DNA of 43,887 nt from Candidatus Poribacteria bacterium (GCA_003635255.1 PYJC01000155.1:1-43887); one strand, 5' to 3'; counted from the first letter of the stretch, positions 7,747 to 17,190 are shown. The notes: a model not told the origin generated them from the sequence alone. Made by a program: numbers and translations.

Positions 7747-9012
7747 ATGGAAAGATTAATAATTAAAGGCGGTACCAGACTTGAAGGGACGATTCCTGTA
7801 AGTGGTTGCAAAAACGCAGTTCTCCCAATCGCGGTCGCTGCTGCGATCCTTGGAGACGGTGTAAGTGTGCTCCATAACGTCCCGAACCTAACAGATGTCA
7901 GAACCCTGCGTGCTGTGTTAGAAGGACTTGGTGCTACCATAAAACTTAAAAATTCAACACTCTATATTGAACCCATAAACCACTTGGAATATGAAGCACC
8001 TTATGATCTGGTTCGCAAAATGCGCGCCTCTATTTATGTGCTGGGTCCCCTTGTGGCAAAGCTTGGAAAGGCGAAAGTCTCATTTCCTGGCGGGTGCGCT
8101 ATTGGTCCACGACCCATCGACTTGCACATTCGTGGCTTAGAGCATTTAGGGGCGGAAGTGAGGGTCCAAAAGGGATACATTTACGCGCAAGCGGAGCATT
8201 TAGTCGGCACTGAGATGTATCTTACTGGGCAACATGGACCCAGCGTCGGCGCGACAGCGAACATAATGATGGCGGCAACCCTGGCACAAGGGACGACTGT
8301 CATTCGGGGCGCGGCGCGTGAACCGCATATCTCTGATCTTGCGCGCTTCCTCAACGCGATGGGAGCAGATATTGAAGGTATCGGGACATCTGTGCTAACG
8401 ATTCGTGGGGTCAAGCAGCTTCGTGGCACCGAACATACCGTTATCTCTGACGATATTGAGGCGGGGACTTTTATTGTCGCAGGTGCTATTACCCGAGGCG
8501 ATGTTTACGTCAAAGGGATTACGCCGCAACAGATCCCCGCTATTTCGGAGAAGATTGTTGAGGCAGGCGTTGAATTAGACTGGGATGACAACGGTGTCCG
8601 AGTCACAACGCCGCGAGAGATAAAAGGCATTGATGTCACGACTGCGCCTTTCCCGGGCTTCCCAACAGATATGCAAGCGCAAATCATGGGGATGCTCTGT
8701 CTTGCAGCAGGTACCAGCATCATCAGCGAAAATGTTCATACAGACCGGTTTATCCATGCTGCCGAGCTGAACCGAATGGGGGCAGATATCATGCTTGATG
8801 GTGGCAAGGCTATCATCAATGGTGTACCGAGCTTGAGTGGCGCGCCTGTGATGGCTTCTGATTTACGCGCTGGAGCCGTACTCGTTGCAGCCGGGATGGC
8901 AGCATCAGGTGAAACCGTCCTCTCGCGGGTCTATCATCTCGATCGAGGGTACGAGTCGATAGAGAAGAAACTGAACAATGTCGGTGCGAATATTAGGAGA
9001 GTGAAAGATTAA
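7747..9012 (+). CDS. murA: UDP-N-acetylglucosamine 1-carboxyvinyltransferase
   Basis: A 421-residue protein of normal MurA length. It transfers enolpyruvate from PEP to UDP-GlcNAc, the first committed step of peptidoglycan synthesis in the cytoplasm. The substrate-binding K22-N23 lies in SGCKNAVLPI, and the catalytic cysteine is C117 in the loop FPGGCAIGPRPIDLH, so a fosfomycin-sensitive type is predicted. The later TAPFPGFPTDMQAQ and ENVHTDRF motifs are also typical. AAGGAG lies 8 bases before the ATG. hisD follows after 36 bases on the same strand and is probably in the same transcript. The presence of murA supports a peptidoglycan wall. Confidence 0.97.
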   Translation: MERLIIKGGTRLEGTIPVSGCKNAVLPIAVAAAILGDGVSVLHNVPNLTDVRTLRAVLEGLGATIKLKNSTLYIEPINHLEYEAPYDLVRKMRASIYVLGPLVAKLGKAKVSFPGGCAIGPRPIDLHIRGLEHLGAEVRVQKGYIYAQAEHLVGTEMYLTGQHGPSVGATANIMMAATLAQGTTVIRGAAREPHISDLARFLNAMGADIEGIGTSVLTIRGVKQLRGTEHTVISDDIEAGTFIVAGAITRGDVYVKGITPQQIPAISEKIVEAGVELDWDDNGVRVTTPREIKGIDVTTAPFPGFPTDMQAQIMGMLCLAAGTSIISENVHTDRFIHAAELNRMGADIMLDGGKAIINGVPSLSGAPVMASDLRAGAVLVAAGMAASGETVLSRVYHLDRGYESIEKKLNNVGANIRRVKD

Positions 9013-9048
9013 TCACTCCGATAAACAGAAAGGACAGGTTATTTAAGG

Positions 9049-10347
9049 ATGTTGCGAATTGTTCAGACGCGGACAGCGGAGTCAGACGATCTCCTCTCAA
9101 AGCTGAAAGCGCGGGGTAAGCTGACAGATGAAAGTATCTTAAAGGTAGTCCGGCGTACTTTGAGTGATGTTCAAGAGGAAGGCGATAAGGCAGTTGTCCG
9201 ATATACGCGCAAACTCGATGCCCCGCGTATCTCAGTAAAGGAACTAAAGGTCTCACGAGAAGAATTTGGGGAAGCATATTTAGAGGTCCCGACTGAATTT
9301 ATAGACGCGATTACGCAAGCCAGAACAAACATCGAAAAATTCCACGAGAAGCAGATACGGACTTCATGGATGTCGACAGAAACTAATGGTGTGTTACTCG
9401 GGCATCTGATTCGTCCGCTCAGGCGCGTCGGTGTCCACGTTCCAGCCATCAGCCAACTTCTCGTCTCTTCGTTGCTGATGAACGTCATCCCTGCTACGGT
9501 TGCCGGTGTTGAAGAAATCGCTGTCTGCATTCCGCCCATGCGGAATCGGGACATCAACTCATATATGCTGGTTGCAGCTGGAGAGTGTGGTATCCAAGAA
9601 GTTTACAAATGTGGCGGTGCACAAGCCGTTGCAGCACTGGCTTACGGTACCGATACGATCGCACCTGTTGATAAAATTGTGGGTCCCGGAAACCTCTACG
9701 TACAATTTGCTAAGAAAGAGGTTTATGGACATGTTGATATAGATAAATTGGCAGGACCGAGTGAGATCCTTGTTATTGCTGACGGCACTGCTGACCCGGA
9801 TTATGTCGCTGCAGACCTGATTTCCCAAGCAGAACACAAAGGCGACAGTGCTGCGATCCTCGTCACTACGTCGTTGGGGTTCGCCGAACAAGTCAAAGCA
9901 GCTATTGAGGTTCAGGGTGAATCCTTACCGCGCCACGAGGAGCTTACAGAGGCTTTTGAAAACTACGGCGCAGCGTTTATTGTTGATAATATAGCAGAGG
10001 CAGTCGCTTTTGCAAACGAAATCGCGCCAGAACACCTTGAACTCCACGTTGAAAACCCATTTGATTGGGTGGGAGACGTTAAAAATGCGGGGGCTATCCT
10101 CATAGGTCCCTATTCGCCAGAAGCCGTTGGCGATTACATCGCAGGACCGAACCACGTTTTGCCAACAGGCACTGCTGCGCGCTACGCCTCCCCGTTAAGC
10201 GTTGACGATTTCCTGAAGAAAACAAGTCTAATCTCATACACTAAAGCGGCTTTAGCGGAAGTCACACCTGCAGTTGTTAAACTTGCCGAGGTAGAAGGGC
10301 TTGAAGGACACGCTGCCGCTATGAAAATCCGATTTGAAGAAGATTAG
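9049..10347 (+). CDS. hisD: Histidinol dehydrogenase
   Basis: A 432-residue zinc enzyme making L-histidine from L-histidinol with two NAD+ (last two steps of histidine synthesis). Zinc ligands are Q260, H263 (SQAEHKGD), D362 (VGDYIAGPNHVLPT) and H421 (EGLEGHAA); the acid/base pair is E328-H329 (APEHLELH). The VGPGN motif (211-215) is intact. One oddity: the normally conserved YVPGG-x-A-x-YPSS stretch reads HVPAISQLLVSSLLM (residues 130-144), losing the Gly-Gly and Tyr-Pro, which may alter substrate or cofactor handling. The gene sits between murA and a DUF1028 gene instead of in a his operon. hisC is 19 kb away on the other strand. Confidence 0.93.
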   Translation: MLRIVQTRTAESDDLLSKLKARGKLTDESILKVVRRTLSDVQEEGDKAVVRYTRKLDAPRISVKELKVSREEFGEAYLEVPTEFIDAITQARTNIEKFHEKQIRTSWMSTETNGVLLGHLIRPLRRVGVHVPAISQLLVSSLLMNVIPATVAGVEEIAVCIPPMRNRDINSYMLVAAGECGIQEVYKCGGAQAVAALAYGTDTIAPVDKIVGPGNLYVQFAKKEVYGHVDIDKLAGPSEILVIADGTADPDYVAADLISQAEHKGDSAAILVTTSLGFAEQVKAAIEVQGESLPRHEELTEAFENYGAAFIVDNIAEAVAFANEIAPEHLELHVENPFDWVGDVKNAGAILIGPYSPEAVGDYIAGPNHVLPTGTAARYASPLSVDDFLKKTSLISYTKAALAEVTPAVVKLAEVEGLEGHAAAMKIRFEED

Positions 10348-10367
10348 GAATGTAGGAAACAGAGTAG

Positions 10368-11078
10368 ATGCTTTTAATACCACTGAGTCTTTTTTTTCAT
10401 CTCTCCGGTCCCAATGCCCACATTGACAAGCCTTCTCCGCTGCCCGTTGCGACGTTTTCGATCGTTGGATATGATGCAGAAACGGGTAATCTTGGGATCG
10501 CCGTACAATCCAAATTTTTCGCTGTTGGATCGGTTGTACCGTGGGCAGAGGCGGGAGTTGGAGCGATCGCAACGCAATCTTGGGCAAACACAACTTATGG
10601 GCCTAACGGCTTAAAATTGCTCAAAAGCGGACTTTCCGCAGAACAGACCTTAGAACGCCTCATCGCCGATGATCCGGGACGCGCAACGCGGCAGGTCGGT
10701 ATCGTGGATGCGAAAGGGAACGTTGCCAACTACACTGGCGATGAATGCAACGCTTGGGCAGGTGCTGTTTCAGGTAAACACTGGACCGCTCAAGGCAATA
10801 TCCTCGCGAGTGAAGATGTTGTTAAAGCGATGGGTAGAGCATTTGAGGAAACGGAAGGTGAACTCGCTGATAAATTAATGGCGGCACTCTTCGCTGGGCA
10901 AGAGGCGGGAGGCGACACGCGTGGACAACAATCCGCAGCACTACTTGTTGTTCAAGAGAATGGCGGGTATGGTGGTTTTAATGACCGGTACATTGATCTG
11001 CGCGTGGATGACGCTGAGAAACCGATTGAAGAACTTCAGCGGTTATTGGAGATTCACAAGAAATGGGTGCCTCGGTAG
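10368..11078 (+). CDS. DUF1028 family protein, likely exported
   Basis: A 236-residue protein. After an N-terminal hydrophobic stretch (residues 1-14, MLLIPLSLFFHLSG), which looks like a short signal sequence, comes the DUF1028 opening ATFSIVGYDAETGNLGIAVQSK. The GVGAIATQSWAN segment and the late GGDTRGQQSAALLV motif also fit. DUF1028 proteins have an Ntn-hydrolase-like fold. Their reaction is not firmly known, though some are linked to peptide or amide handling. The TFS after the leader would be the N-terminal nucleophile region if the protein is processed. It follows hisD by 20 bases with AGGAAA as ribosome site, so it is likely in the murA-hisD transcript. Confidence 0.85.
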   Translation: MLLIPLSLFFHLSGPNAHIDKPSPLPVATFSIVGYDAETGNLGIAVQSKFFAVGSVVPWAEAGVGAIATQSWANTTYGPNGLKLLKSGLSAEQTLERLIADDPGRATRQVGIVDAKGNVANYTGDECNAWAGAVSGKHWTAQGNILASEDVVKAMGRAFEETEGELADKLMAALFAGQEAGGDTRGQQSAALLVVQENGGYGGFNDRYIDLRVDDAEKPIEELQRLLEIHKKWVPR

Positions 11079-11134
11079 ATGTTAGCGTCAGCGACCGAGT
11101 GCATGGCATCAGATTGTGCTATTAGGCGAGTGAA

Positions 11135-11578
11135 CTATTCCGTTGTCGGTTCGTCCAATACCAGCAGTGGACGATTAAAACGGGAACGGATATAATTCAG
11201 GGCTGATAGGACCATTGGTGAGCGTATGATACGACGCTCCAATTTACGTTTGCCCGGAATATCGCTGATGACAATACCGATCAATACCGTCAAAATACCT
11301 TGCCCGGGTAAAGGTATCAGGATAATCCCAACAATAATAAGAATAACAGCAACCAAATTTTTCAGGAGAATTATCCCGCCCCACAAAAAGGATCGTCTGA
11401 TACGACTGACCTGTCTTTTGGCGCGAAAATAGTCACAGGGTAGGTAAGCGATGACCAGTGCGCAAAGGAAGATACTACCGACTAAGCTGGCACCGGAAAT
11501 AATACCGACGACCAACCCATGCGCTTTAAGCCATCCAAAGACAGCTAGACAGAAAGCTTTGAAAGTATCAACAGACAA
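11135..11578 (-). CDS. Small integral membrane protein, PGPGW-like
   Basis: A 147-residue protein with about three membrane segments (residues 8-25, 28-46 and a long one at 66-105). The IPLPGQGILTVLIGI stretch matches the core of the PGPGW family of putative transmembrane proteins, with Gln for the second Pro and no Trp. The C-terminus (KRKLERRII...) is basic and would be cytoplasmic. The start codon is TTG, chosen because AGGAGA lies 7 bases upstream; no ATG or GTG fits. It sits 20 bases after the SDR gene and is likely co-transcribed. Function unknown. Confidence 0.72.
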   Translation of the reverse strand: MSVDTFKAFCLAVFGWLKAHGLVVGIISGASLVGSIFLCALVIAYLPCDYFRAKRQVSRIRRSFLWGGIILLKNLVAVILIIVGIILIPLPGQGILTVLIGIVISDIPGKRKLERRIIRSPMVLSALNYIRSRFNRPLLVLDEPTTE

Positions 11579-11598
11579 GAAAATTCTCCTCTACCAAC

Positions 11599-12372
11599 TC
11601 ATCGACGTGAAACAGCACCACCGTCAATCGTCATAATATCGCCGCTAATATAAGCAGCTTCATCGGAAGCGAGGAACAATACCGCGCCGATGTAGTCCCA
11701 TACTGTTGCTCCACGTTCAAGCGGTGGTGCCTCGGTGGAAGCGAGCGGCAAATCAGGGAGTGTGTCATCATCAGGGATGTTCTGCGATGCATTCATACCG
11801 GTCGGTGCGCCACCGCCCGGTGCGACTGCATTTACCGTTATACCGTGTGGACGTAGTTCGAGTGCCAAACTTCGCGTGAGTCGATTCAACGCCGCCTTGC
11901 TGACACAATAACTGAGGACCCCGACATGTGATTCTTCGGCATAAATAGACGAATTGTTAATGATACGTCCTTGTATGCCTTGCGCAATCATTACCTGAGC
12001 AACTGCTTGGGCACATAGTAGACAGCCTTTTACGTTAACCGCTATCACTCTATCAAAGAGGTCCGGTGTCAGTTCAAACAACGTTTGACGACCCAGAATC
12101 CCTGCATTATTGAACAGAATATCAATCCGTTTAAATGTATCTACTGCCGTATCTACTGCCGTTTGAACCTGTTCAGGTATGGTAACATCTAAAGGAACAG
12201 CGATCGCTTTGCCACCTTCGGCACGGACTTCATCAGCGACAGCATTCGCGCTTCTACCACCGGCGACGACAACAGCGGCACCCTCGCGAGCGAACGCCAA
12301 ACACGCAGCTCTTCCGATACCTAACGGTCCTCCGCCACCTGTTACAAATGCCACTCGGTTTTCAAAACGCAT
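11599..12372 (-). CDS. SDR family NAD(P)-dependent oxidoreductase
   Basis: A 257-residue short-chain dehydrogenase/reductase. The Rossmann nucleotide loop is TGGGGPLGIGR (11-21, one residue longer than the common TGxxxGxG). NNAG is at 88-91, and the catalytic Ser/Tyr/Lys are S141 or S142, Y155 and K159 (SYCVSK). An earlier ATG at 12384 exists, but GGAGG of that ATG codon run is the ribosome binding site for the ATG at 12372, so the later start is used. A tandem 12-base repeat near 12140-12165 duplicates four residues (TAVD-TAVD). The substrate is unknown; classical SDRs act on alcohols, sugars and acyl chains. Confidence 0.9.
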   Translation of the reverse strand: MRFENRVAFVTGGGGPLGIGRAACLAFAREGAAVVVAGGRSANAVADEVRAEGGKAIAVPLDVTIPEQVQTAVDTAVDTFKRIDILFNNAGILGRQTLFELTPDLFDRVIAVNVKGCLLCAQAVAQVMIAQGIQGRIINNSSIYAEESHVGVLSYCVSKAALNRLTRSLALELRPHGITVNAVAPGGGAPTGMNASQNIPDDDTLPDLPLASTEAPPLERGATVWDYIGAVLFLASDEAAYISGDIMTIDGGAVSRR

Positions 12373-12426
12373 TTGGTCCTCCATACGACAGATTTTTGAT
12401 TAATTTCTGTCCTTTTATATGTTACT

Positions 12427-12455
12427 ATTTTATCATAACGCCTATTATTTTTCAA
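12427..12455 (-). promoter_or_regulatory. Sigma70 promoter of the SDR gene
   Basis: On the minus strand TTGAAA, 17 bases, TAAAAT. This gives a leader of about 48 bases before the ATG at 12372. Confidence 0.7.
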
Positions 12456-12743
12456 GGTTTCACATTTCGAGTGGGGCATTTAATTTGCTTGTAGAGGGGA
12501 TCTGTGAATCCTAACAAACCCTTGTAGGTAGCACTTCGGGTCGCGACTTTTCTACTTCCAACGGTTCCGTTTCTATTTTTGTTATCGCACTCGCGTGATT
12601 AGATGCCTTTTGACTTAGAAATCTTCATTGAATTTTTGGTAGGTCCAACGGTAATTCAGGTGATTGATAAAAATTTACGATGGGTCTGATGTCGTACACA
12701 GGGGTTCTCGGAGTCTTTTAAGGCGAGTGCTTATAATTTTAAC

Positions 12744-12773
12744 TTGACAAACTCTTGTGAAAACGCTTATCAT
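12744..12773 (+). promoter_or_regulatory. Sigma70 promoter of the PQQ-propeller gene cluster
   Basis: TTGACA (12744-12749), 18 bases, TATCAT (12768-12773). It would start transcription near 12780 and may serve the whole run of genes to 17.1 kb. Confidence 0.7.
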
Positions 12774-12851
12774 AGTTAATAAAGTAGTGTAAAATGCTGA
12801 AATTTATTTACGTGTAACTTTTCATTTCATGAAGAAAAAGGACTGTTCATA

Positions 12852-14396
12852 GTGGCGCGTTCGCAAAAACCGATTCGCTGGTGGCCTCTCTTTGTTATCC
12901 TCGGTCTTGCCATTTTAGGCATGATAGTCGTCTGGATAGTAGAAGCGGGTCATCGCCAAGACAAGGTCTTTTGGATAATCATGGTTGTTATCCTTACAAC
13001 CTTCCTTGGAGTCTTGTGGCTATTAGGTTTTTCTCGCTTGCGCTGGCGGATTCGGTTAATTGCCCTTGCCATAGTCGCTTTGTGTGTCTTTCTTAGCACA
13101 AGTCTACTCCAGTTCAAAGGATTCAGCGGCGATCTTATCCCCATATTTGAATGGCGATGGCAGGAGAACCCCACGACTTTTCGTCAGGATCCAGGCAGCA
13201 CCTTCAACACCGAAATGTCTGCCATGGATTATCCACAGTTCCTCGGACAAAATCGAAACGGTGTCGTTACGGGTATCAAGTTAGATCTTGATTGGGAGAC
13301 ACATCCACCGAAGTTAGTGTGGCGGCGACCTGTTGGCGCAGGCTGGTCAGGCTTTGCAATCGTTGGGAATTCAGCAGTCACGCAAGAACAAGAAGACGAT
13401 TGGGAAAAAGTGGTCTGTTATGAATTGGACACTGGCGAAATAAAGTGGAGCCACCGAGATCTGGCACGTTTCTATGCGCCGCCTGCGGGTCTTGGACCGC
13501 GTGCTACACCGACGATCTCAGGGAATCGGGTTTACACTGTCGGTTCAACTGGGATTCTCAACTGTCTCGATTTTGAAACCGGTGAACAGCTCTGGACGAC
13601 CCATATTTTTGAAAATAACAAAGCCGAGCCACCCCCTTGGGGTGTCAGTATTTCGCCACTTGTTTTCGGTGACCTTGTTATTGTCAGTGCCGGTGGTGCT
13701 ATGGCATACCACAGCGAAACAGGCGAAATTGCGTGGACAGGTTATCGAACACCCAGCGGTTATAGTTCGCCACTCCTGACAACCTTAGCAGGCACTGAAC
13801 AGATTGTTATTTTTAATCAAAGATTGATCACTGCACATGAACCCTTAACCGGTAAACTCTTGTGGAAGCAGCCCTGGTCGCAAAGATACGCAGAATGTGT
13901 TGCCCAGCCGGTGCCACTTCCTGATGACAAACTTCTTGTCTCAACCGGCTATGGTGTCGGTGCTAAACTTTACCAGATCTCGCGTAACCCTGCCGGTGAA
14001 TTCAACGTTTCAGTTATATGGGAGACGATATACCTGAAAGCAAAATTCACCAATATTATCTATCACGAAAATTATCTGTATGGGCTTGATGATGGGATCT
14101 TTGCTTGTGTAAATCCAGTTGATGGTAAACGTCAATGGAAACGCGGCAGATACGGACACGGGCAGACGTTATTAATTTCAGATGTCCTGCTTGTGCTGAC
14201 TGAATCCGGTGAAGTCGTTCTTGTAGAACCTGATCCCGAAGTCCATACTGAACATGCACGTTTCGCAGTGCTGAAGGGTCTAACGTGGAACACACCAGCA
14301 CTTGCCGGGCACTATCTACTTGTACGGAATGACCGGGAGGCGGCGTGCTACCAATTACCAATTATAAACACAAACATGGACGCTGACACGAAATGA
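12852..14396 (+). CDS. Membrane-anchored PQQ-like beta-propeller protein
   Basis: A 514-residue protein. Three hydrophobic segments (about 10-30, 39-59, 66-86) anchor it in the inner membrane. The remaining 400 residues are PQQ/quinoprotein-type propeller blades with the recurring pattern ...LDxxTGExxW (ELDTGEIKWSH, DFETGEQLWTT, SETGEIAWTG, PLTGKLLWKQ, PVDGKRQWKR). Such proteins are often called BamB-like or outer-membrane biogenesis proteins in planctomycete-like genomes. Whether it binds PQQ or acts only as a scaffold is not shown; no CxxCH haem motif is seen. The GTG start is set by AAGGA 9 bases upstream. The stop is the TGA of an ATGA at 14393; the next gene starts further on at 14486. 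Confidence 0.85.
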   Translation: MARSQKPIRWWPLFVILGLAILGMIVVWIVEAGHRQDKVFWIIMVVILTTFLGVLWLLGFSRLRWRIRLIALAIVALCVFLSTSLLQFKGFSGDLIPIFEWRWQENPTTFRQDPGSTFNTEMSAMDYPQFLGQNRNGVVTGIKLDLDWETHPPKLVWRRPVGAGWSGFAIVGNSAVTQEQEDDWEKVVCYELDTGEIKWSHRDLARFYAPPAGLGPRATPTISGNRVYTVGSTGILNCLDFETGEQLWTTHIFENNKAEPPPWGVSISPLVFGDLVIVSAGGAMAYHSETGEIAWTGYRTPSGYSSPLLTTLAGTEQIVIFNQRLITAHEPLTGKLLWKQPWSQRYAECVAQPVPLPDDKLLVSTGYGVGAKLYQISRNPAGEFNVSVIWETIYLKAKFTNIIYHENYLYGLDDGIFACVNPVDGKRQWKRGRYGHGQTLLISDVLLVLTESGEVVLVEPDPEVHTEHARFAVLKGLTWNTPALAGHYLLVRNDREAACYQLPIINTNMDADTK

Positions 14397-14485
14397 TTCA
14401 CAACTCTGATCTACCCTGCACTCATAATATTATATATTGCTCAGATGCGTTGAATGTAAAAACAAAAAAGGAAAAGGACAGTAGA

Positions 14486-15421
14486 ATGCTTAGACGTACA
14501 ACGAAGTTAGCCGCACTTTTTGTCTGTTGTAGCCTCTCATTATTGCTTCCGGTATTTATATCGCCAGCGGCGACATACCGGGACATTCCGAGGAAATACC
14601 GAAGTACGATTGATTCACCTTTGGAGGCTAATTTTGAACGCTATATCAAAAGCCGGCGAAGTCGGCGCGTCTTGGCAACAACTGATCGGACAAGCTTCGT
14701 CGTCTACGATATTTCCAAAAACAAAAAATTAGTATCAATCAACGAAGATCGGCAGATGATGGCAGCCTCGCTCATTAAGAATTTCATAATGCTCGCCTAT
14801 TTCCACGAGGTTAAATACGGACGCCAAAAACATACCTCTGTCAACAAAGGTAAACTCCGCGCAATGATTCAGTGGAGTTCAAATGCTGAAACCAACTATT
14901 TTATTCGGTTGCTTGGTGGACCGGCGAAGGTGAATCGGATACTACAAAGCAATTATCCGTATTTTAAACAGACTCGGATTGTAGAACGTATTCCGTACGG
15001 TGGACGCACCTATAGGAACATGACTTCGGCGCGCGATCTGAGTACTTTTTTCCTCAAATTGTGGCAAGGGAAACTTCCTTTTTCCGAGAAAATGAAGTGG
15101 TACTTTAACCTCAAAAATGGGGACTATATCTTTAAAAAAACCTACATCCCGGCTTCAGTAGGGGTTTATAACAAAACTGGAACGGTCTATGGACTCGTCG
15201 GTGATGGGGGTGTATTAGTTTTCAGAGACCCGAAAGGTAAACTAAGACCCTACATTTTCATTGGGATGATTGAGGACAGGACAAAAACCAACACGAGAAA
15301 TCGGTGGCAATCCTTCTTTGATTGGAAAAATCGGCGCTCTTATATTTTGCGAAGACTCTCCGAACAGGCTTATAAATACATCTATGAAAATCACTACGGC
15401 GGTAGACTCGCCCGCCGCTAA
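14486..15421 (+). CDS. Exported class A beta-lactamase-fold serine hydrolase
   Basis: A 311-residue protein with a signal peptide (about residues 1-29, twin Cys in LFVCCSLSLLL, ending SPAAT). It carries all three penicillin-recognising motifs: SxxK at S95-K98 (ASLIKNF), SxN at S131-N133 (WSSNAE) and KTG at K230-G232 (YNKTGTVYG). The TSARDLSTFFLKL segment also fits the class A family. It would act in the periplasm on beta-lactams or on cell-wall peptides; true beta-lactamase activity is unproven. A frame back to an ATG at 14393 overlapping the upstream stop exists, but AAAAGGA 8 bases before 14486 and the signal peptide decide for the later start. Confidence 0.85.
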   Translation: MLRRTTKLAALFVCCSLSLLLPVFISPAATYRDIPRKYRSTIDSPLEANFERYIKSRRSRRVLATTDRTSFVVYDISKNKKLVSINEDRQMMAASLIKNFIMLAYFHEVKYGRQKHTSVNKGKLRAMIQWSSNAETNYFIRLLGGPAKVNRILQSNYPYFKQTRIVERIPYGGRTYRNMTSARDLSTFFLKLWQGKLPFSEKMKWYFNLKNGDYIFKKTYIPASVGVYNKTGTVYGLVGDGGVLVFRDPKGKLRPYIFIGMIEDRTKTNTRNRWQSFFDWKNRRSYILRRLSEQAYKYIYENHYGGRLARR

Positions 15422-15440
15422 TCGTTGGAAGGGAAATGCT

Positions 15441-16097
15441 ATGCGACGCATCGTTGACATCGGCAGACGCATTGAACTTGTACCCATTGACCCACATTTC
15501 CACGACATCACTATAGGACTCTATCGCCAGCAAACTGTTGATGCAACTACGGGTCAACAGTCGCCCGTTTTTTCAGTACATACCTACAGTCGCATTTCGG
15601 GTGCCGTCGAGAGAATCGAAAACATCAGACAAGCGATGCAAACACTCGGTGGCATGCTGAAAACTCCCGACGGTTTGCTCTATTTCCCTTGTAAAGATGG
15701 CCATGAAGCCGCATGTCGTCGGGTCTTTTTAGAGGCATGTAAACTCGGTCCGAATACCCGCGCCGAACCCCGTCCCCTCAACATACTTGATAAGAAATCG
15801 CAACTCACTATTAAAGTTGATTCTACTGGAAAAGGTATCTACCGAGTCAGCACGGAAGGCGAAGGTAGAGGCGCAGCACGGCGGGTCTCTGCGATTGCAG
15901 GTGGCTTGATGAAATTAGGCGAAATGGGTAGCATTGAAACTGATGCGAAAGACACAGTCGTTTTTGAGTGTGCGGAGTCCCACGATGCGCTTGTTGGACT
16001 TCTGCTCATTCGTGCGCCGAATGTCAGGGTTGTCTTACGTGAAGCAGAGATGGAAGCCTCCCGCGGTGTACTCGCTGCACCGAGCCAGCAAAGGTAA
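15441..16097 (+). CDS. Conserved-looking hypothetical protein
   Basis: A 218-residue protein that I do not recognise. The longer frame back to 15270 overlaps the serine hydrolase and is discarded; AAGGGAA lies 5-6 bases before the ATG at 15441. There is no signal peptide or membrane segment. The first half is polar with two Cys (FPCKDGHEAACRR). The second half has a Gly/Arg-rich stretch (STEGEGRGAARRVSAIAGG) followed by hydrophobic strands (HDALVGLLLIRAPNVRVVLRE), suggesting a two-lobed alpha/beta cytoplasmic protein. It lies 19 bases after the hydrolase and 12 before the UroD-family gene, so all three are likely co-transcribed. Confidence 0.7.
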   Translation: MRRIVDIGRRIELVPIDPHFHDITIGLYRQQTVDATTGQQSPVFSVHTYSRISGAVERIENIRQAMQTLGGMLKTPDGLLYFPCKDGHEAACRRVFLEACKLGPNTRAEPRPLNILDKKSQLTIKVDSTGKGIYRVSTEGEGRGAARRVSAIAGGLMKLGEMGSIETDAKDTVVFECAESHDALVGLLLIRAPNVRVVLREAEMEASRGVLAAPSQQR

Positions 16098-16109
16098 AGG
16101 AAATTGAAG

Positions 16110-17141
16110 ATGCAAAATGTCATGACAAGCCGTGAACGTGTGCTCGCCGCGCTCGGCAATGAACCCACTGATCGTACGCCTGTCTGCAATCCGACCTCCG
16201 TTGCGACTGTCGAACTGATGGATCTAATGGACGCGCCCTTCCCACAGGCGAATCGAGAACCGGAACTCATGGCGCGCCTCGCCGCGACAGGATATACAGA
16301 ACTCGGATTTGATACCATCATGCCCGTCTTCACGATTATCCAAGAATCCAGTGCACTCGGATGCAAAATTCAGTGGGAACAGAAGGATAATTGGCCGACC
16401 GTTAAAATGCGTGAACCGATCTGGGAAGATGTTGATGACATCACGATCCCCAATGATTTCCTCACACATCCAGATACCCAATGTGTACTCGAAGCGATTA
16501 AAATCCTGAAGAAGGAATACGGGGATGAGGTTGCTGTTATTGGGAAAACAATGGGACCTTGGTCGCTCGGCTATCACTGCTTCGGCGTTGAACCTTTCCT
16601 ATTGCTGTCGCTTGATGATCCGGGTAAGACGAAACTTGCGCTTGATCGGATGAAGGAAGCCACCGTGCAATTCGGTGTTGCACAGATTGAAGCAGGTGCC
16701 GATGCGCTCACCCTTCCTGACCACGCGACAGGGGATCTGGTCAGCGGTGAATACTACCAACGCTATCTCCGCGATCTCCACATCGAATTCGTTGAGCGTA
16801 TCCCTATCCCCTTAATACTGCACATCTGCGGACGTACCGTTGATAGGATGGAGTACATCGCGCAAACCGGTATGGCAGCCTTCCATTATGATTCTAAAAA
16901 TGAACCCCAAGAATCCATGGATATTGTGAAGGAGCGCATTGCCCTCATCGGAAATATCAATAACCCTGAAACACTGTTTGCCAAAGAACCGGAGGACGTT
17001 AAAGCAGAAGTCGTAAAAAACTTGGAGGCGGGCGTTCCACTGATTGGACCAGAGTGTGCGATTCCACTTCAGACTACCATTGAAAACCTTCAGGCGATTC
17101 CAGAAGCGGTACAGGAATGGCATCGTGCGCGGGTAGAATAA
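16110..17141 (+). CDS. UroD/MtaA-family methyltransferase-like protein
   Basis: A 344-residue member of the uroporphyrinogen decarboxylase superfamily. The opening MTSRERVLAALGNEPTDRTPV and the HxC of ILHICG followed by a distant Cys in IGPECAIP point to the zinc-dependent methylcobamide methyltransferase branch (MtaA/CmuA type) and away from true HemE. These transfer methyl groups between a corrinoid protein and a thiol. No corrinoid-binding partner is in the window, so the substrate is open. The TTG at 16104 opens the frame, but the ATG at 16110 has AAAGGAA 8 bases upstream. It is followed after 49 bases by the first dockerin/thioredoxin gene. Confidence 0.82.
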   Translation: MQNVMTSRERVLAALGNEPTDRTPVCNPTSVATVELMDLMDAPFPQANREPELMARLAATGYTELGFDTIMPVFTIIQESSALGCKIQWEQKDNWPTVKMREPIWEDVDDITIPNDFLTHPDTQCVLEAIKILKKEYGDEVAVIGKTMGPWSLGYHCFGVEPFLLLSLDDPGKTKLALDRMKEATVQFGVAQIEAGADALTLPDHATGDLVSGEYYQRYLRDLHIEFVERIPIPLILHICGRTVDRMEYIAQTGMAAFHYDSKNEPQESMDIVKERIALIGNINNPETLFAKEPEDVKAEVVKNLEAGVPLIGPECAIPLQTTIENLQAIPEAVQEWHRARVE

Positions 17142-17190
17142 AAGCGAGTCCAGATATACGCGCGCAAAGCCTCTTGATGGAGAAAACCCC

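Larger units (their letters stand above)
12373..12851. other. Intergenic region between divergent SDR and PQQ genes
   Basis: 479 bases without a credible gene. It holds the two outward promoters listed separately (12427-12455 minus, 12744-12773 plus). The middle, 12460-12740, has no ORF with a ribosome site and no clear hairpin or repeat that I can see. Confidence 0.7.

Noticed and set aside
7302..7940. 212-codon minus-strand frame
   Set aside because: Spans the ends of the Gfo/Idh/MocA gene and murA and the promoter gap between them; no ribosome site and no recognisable domain.
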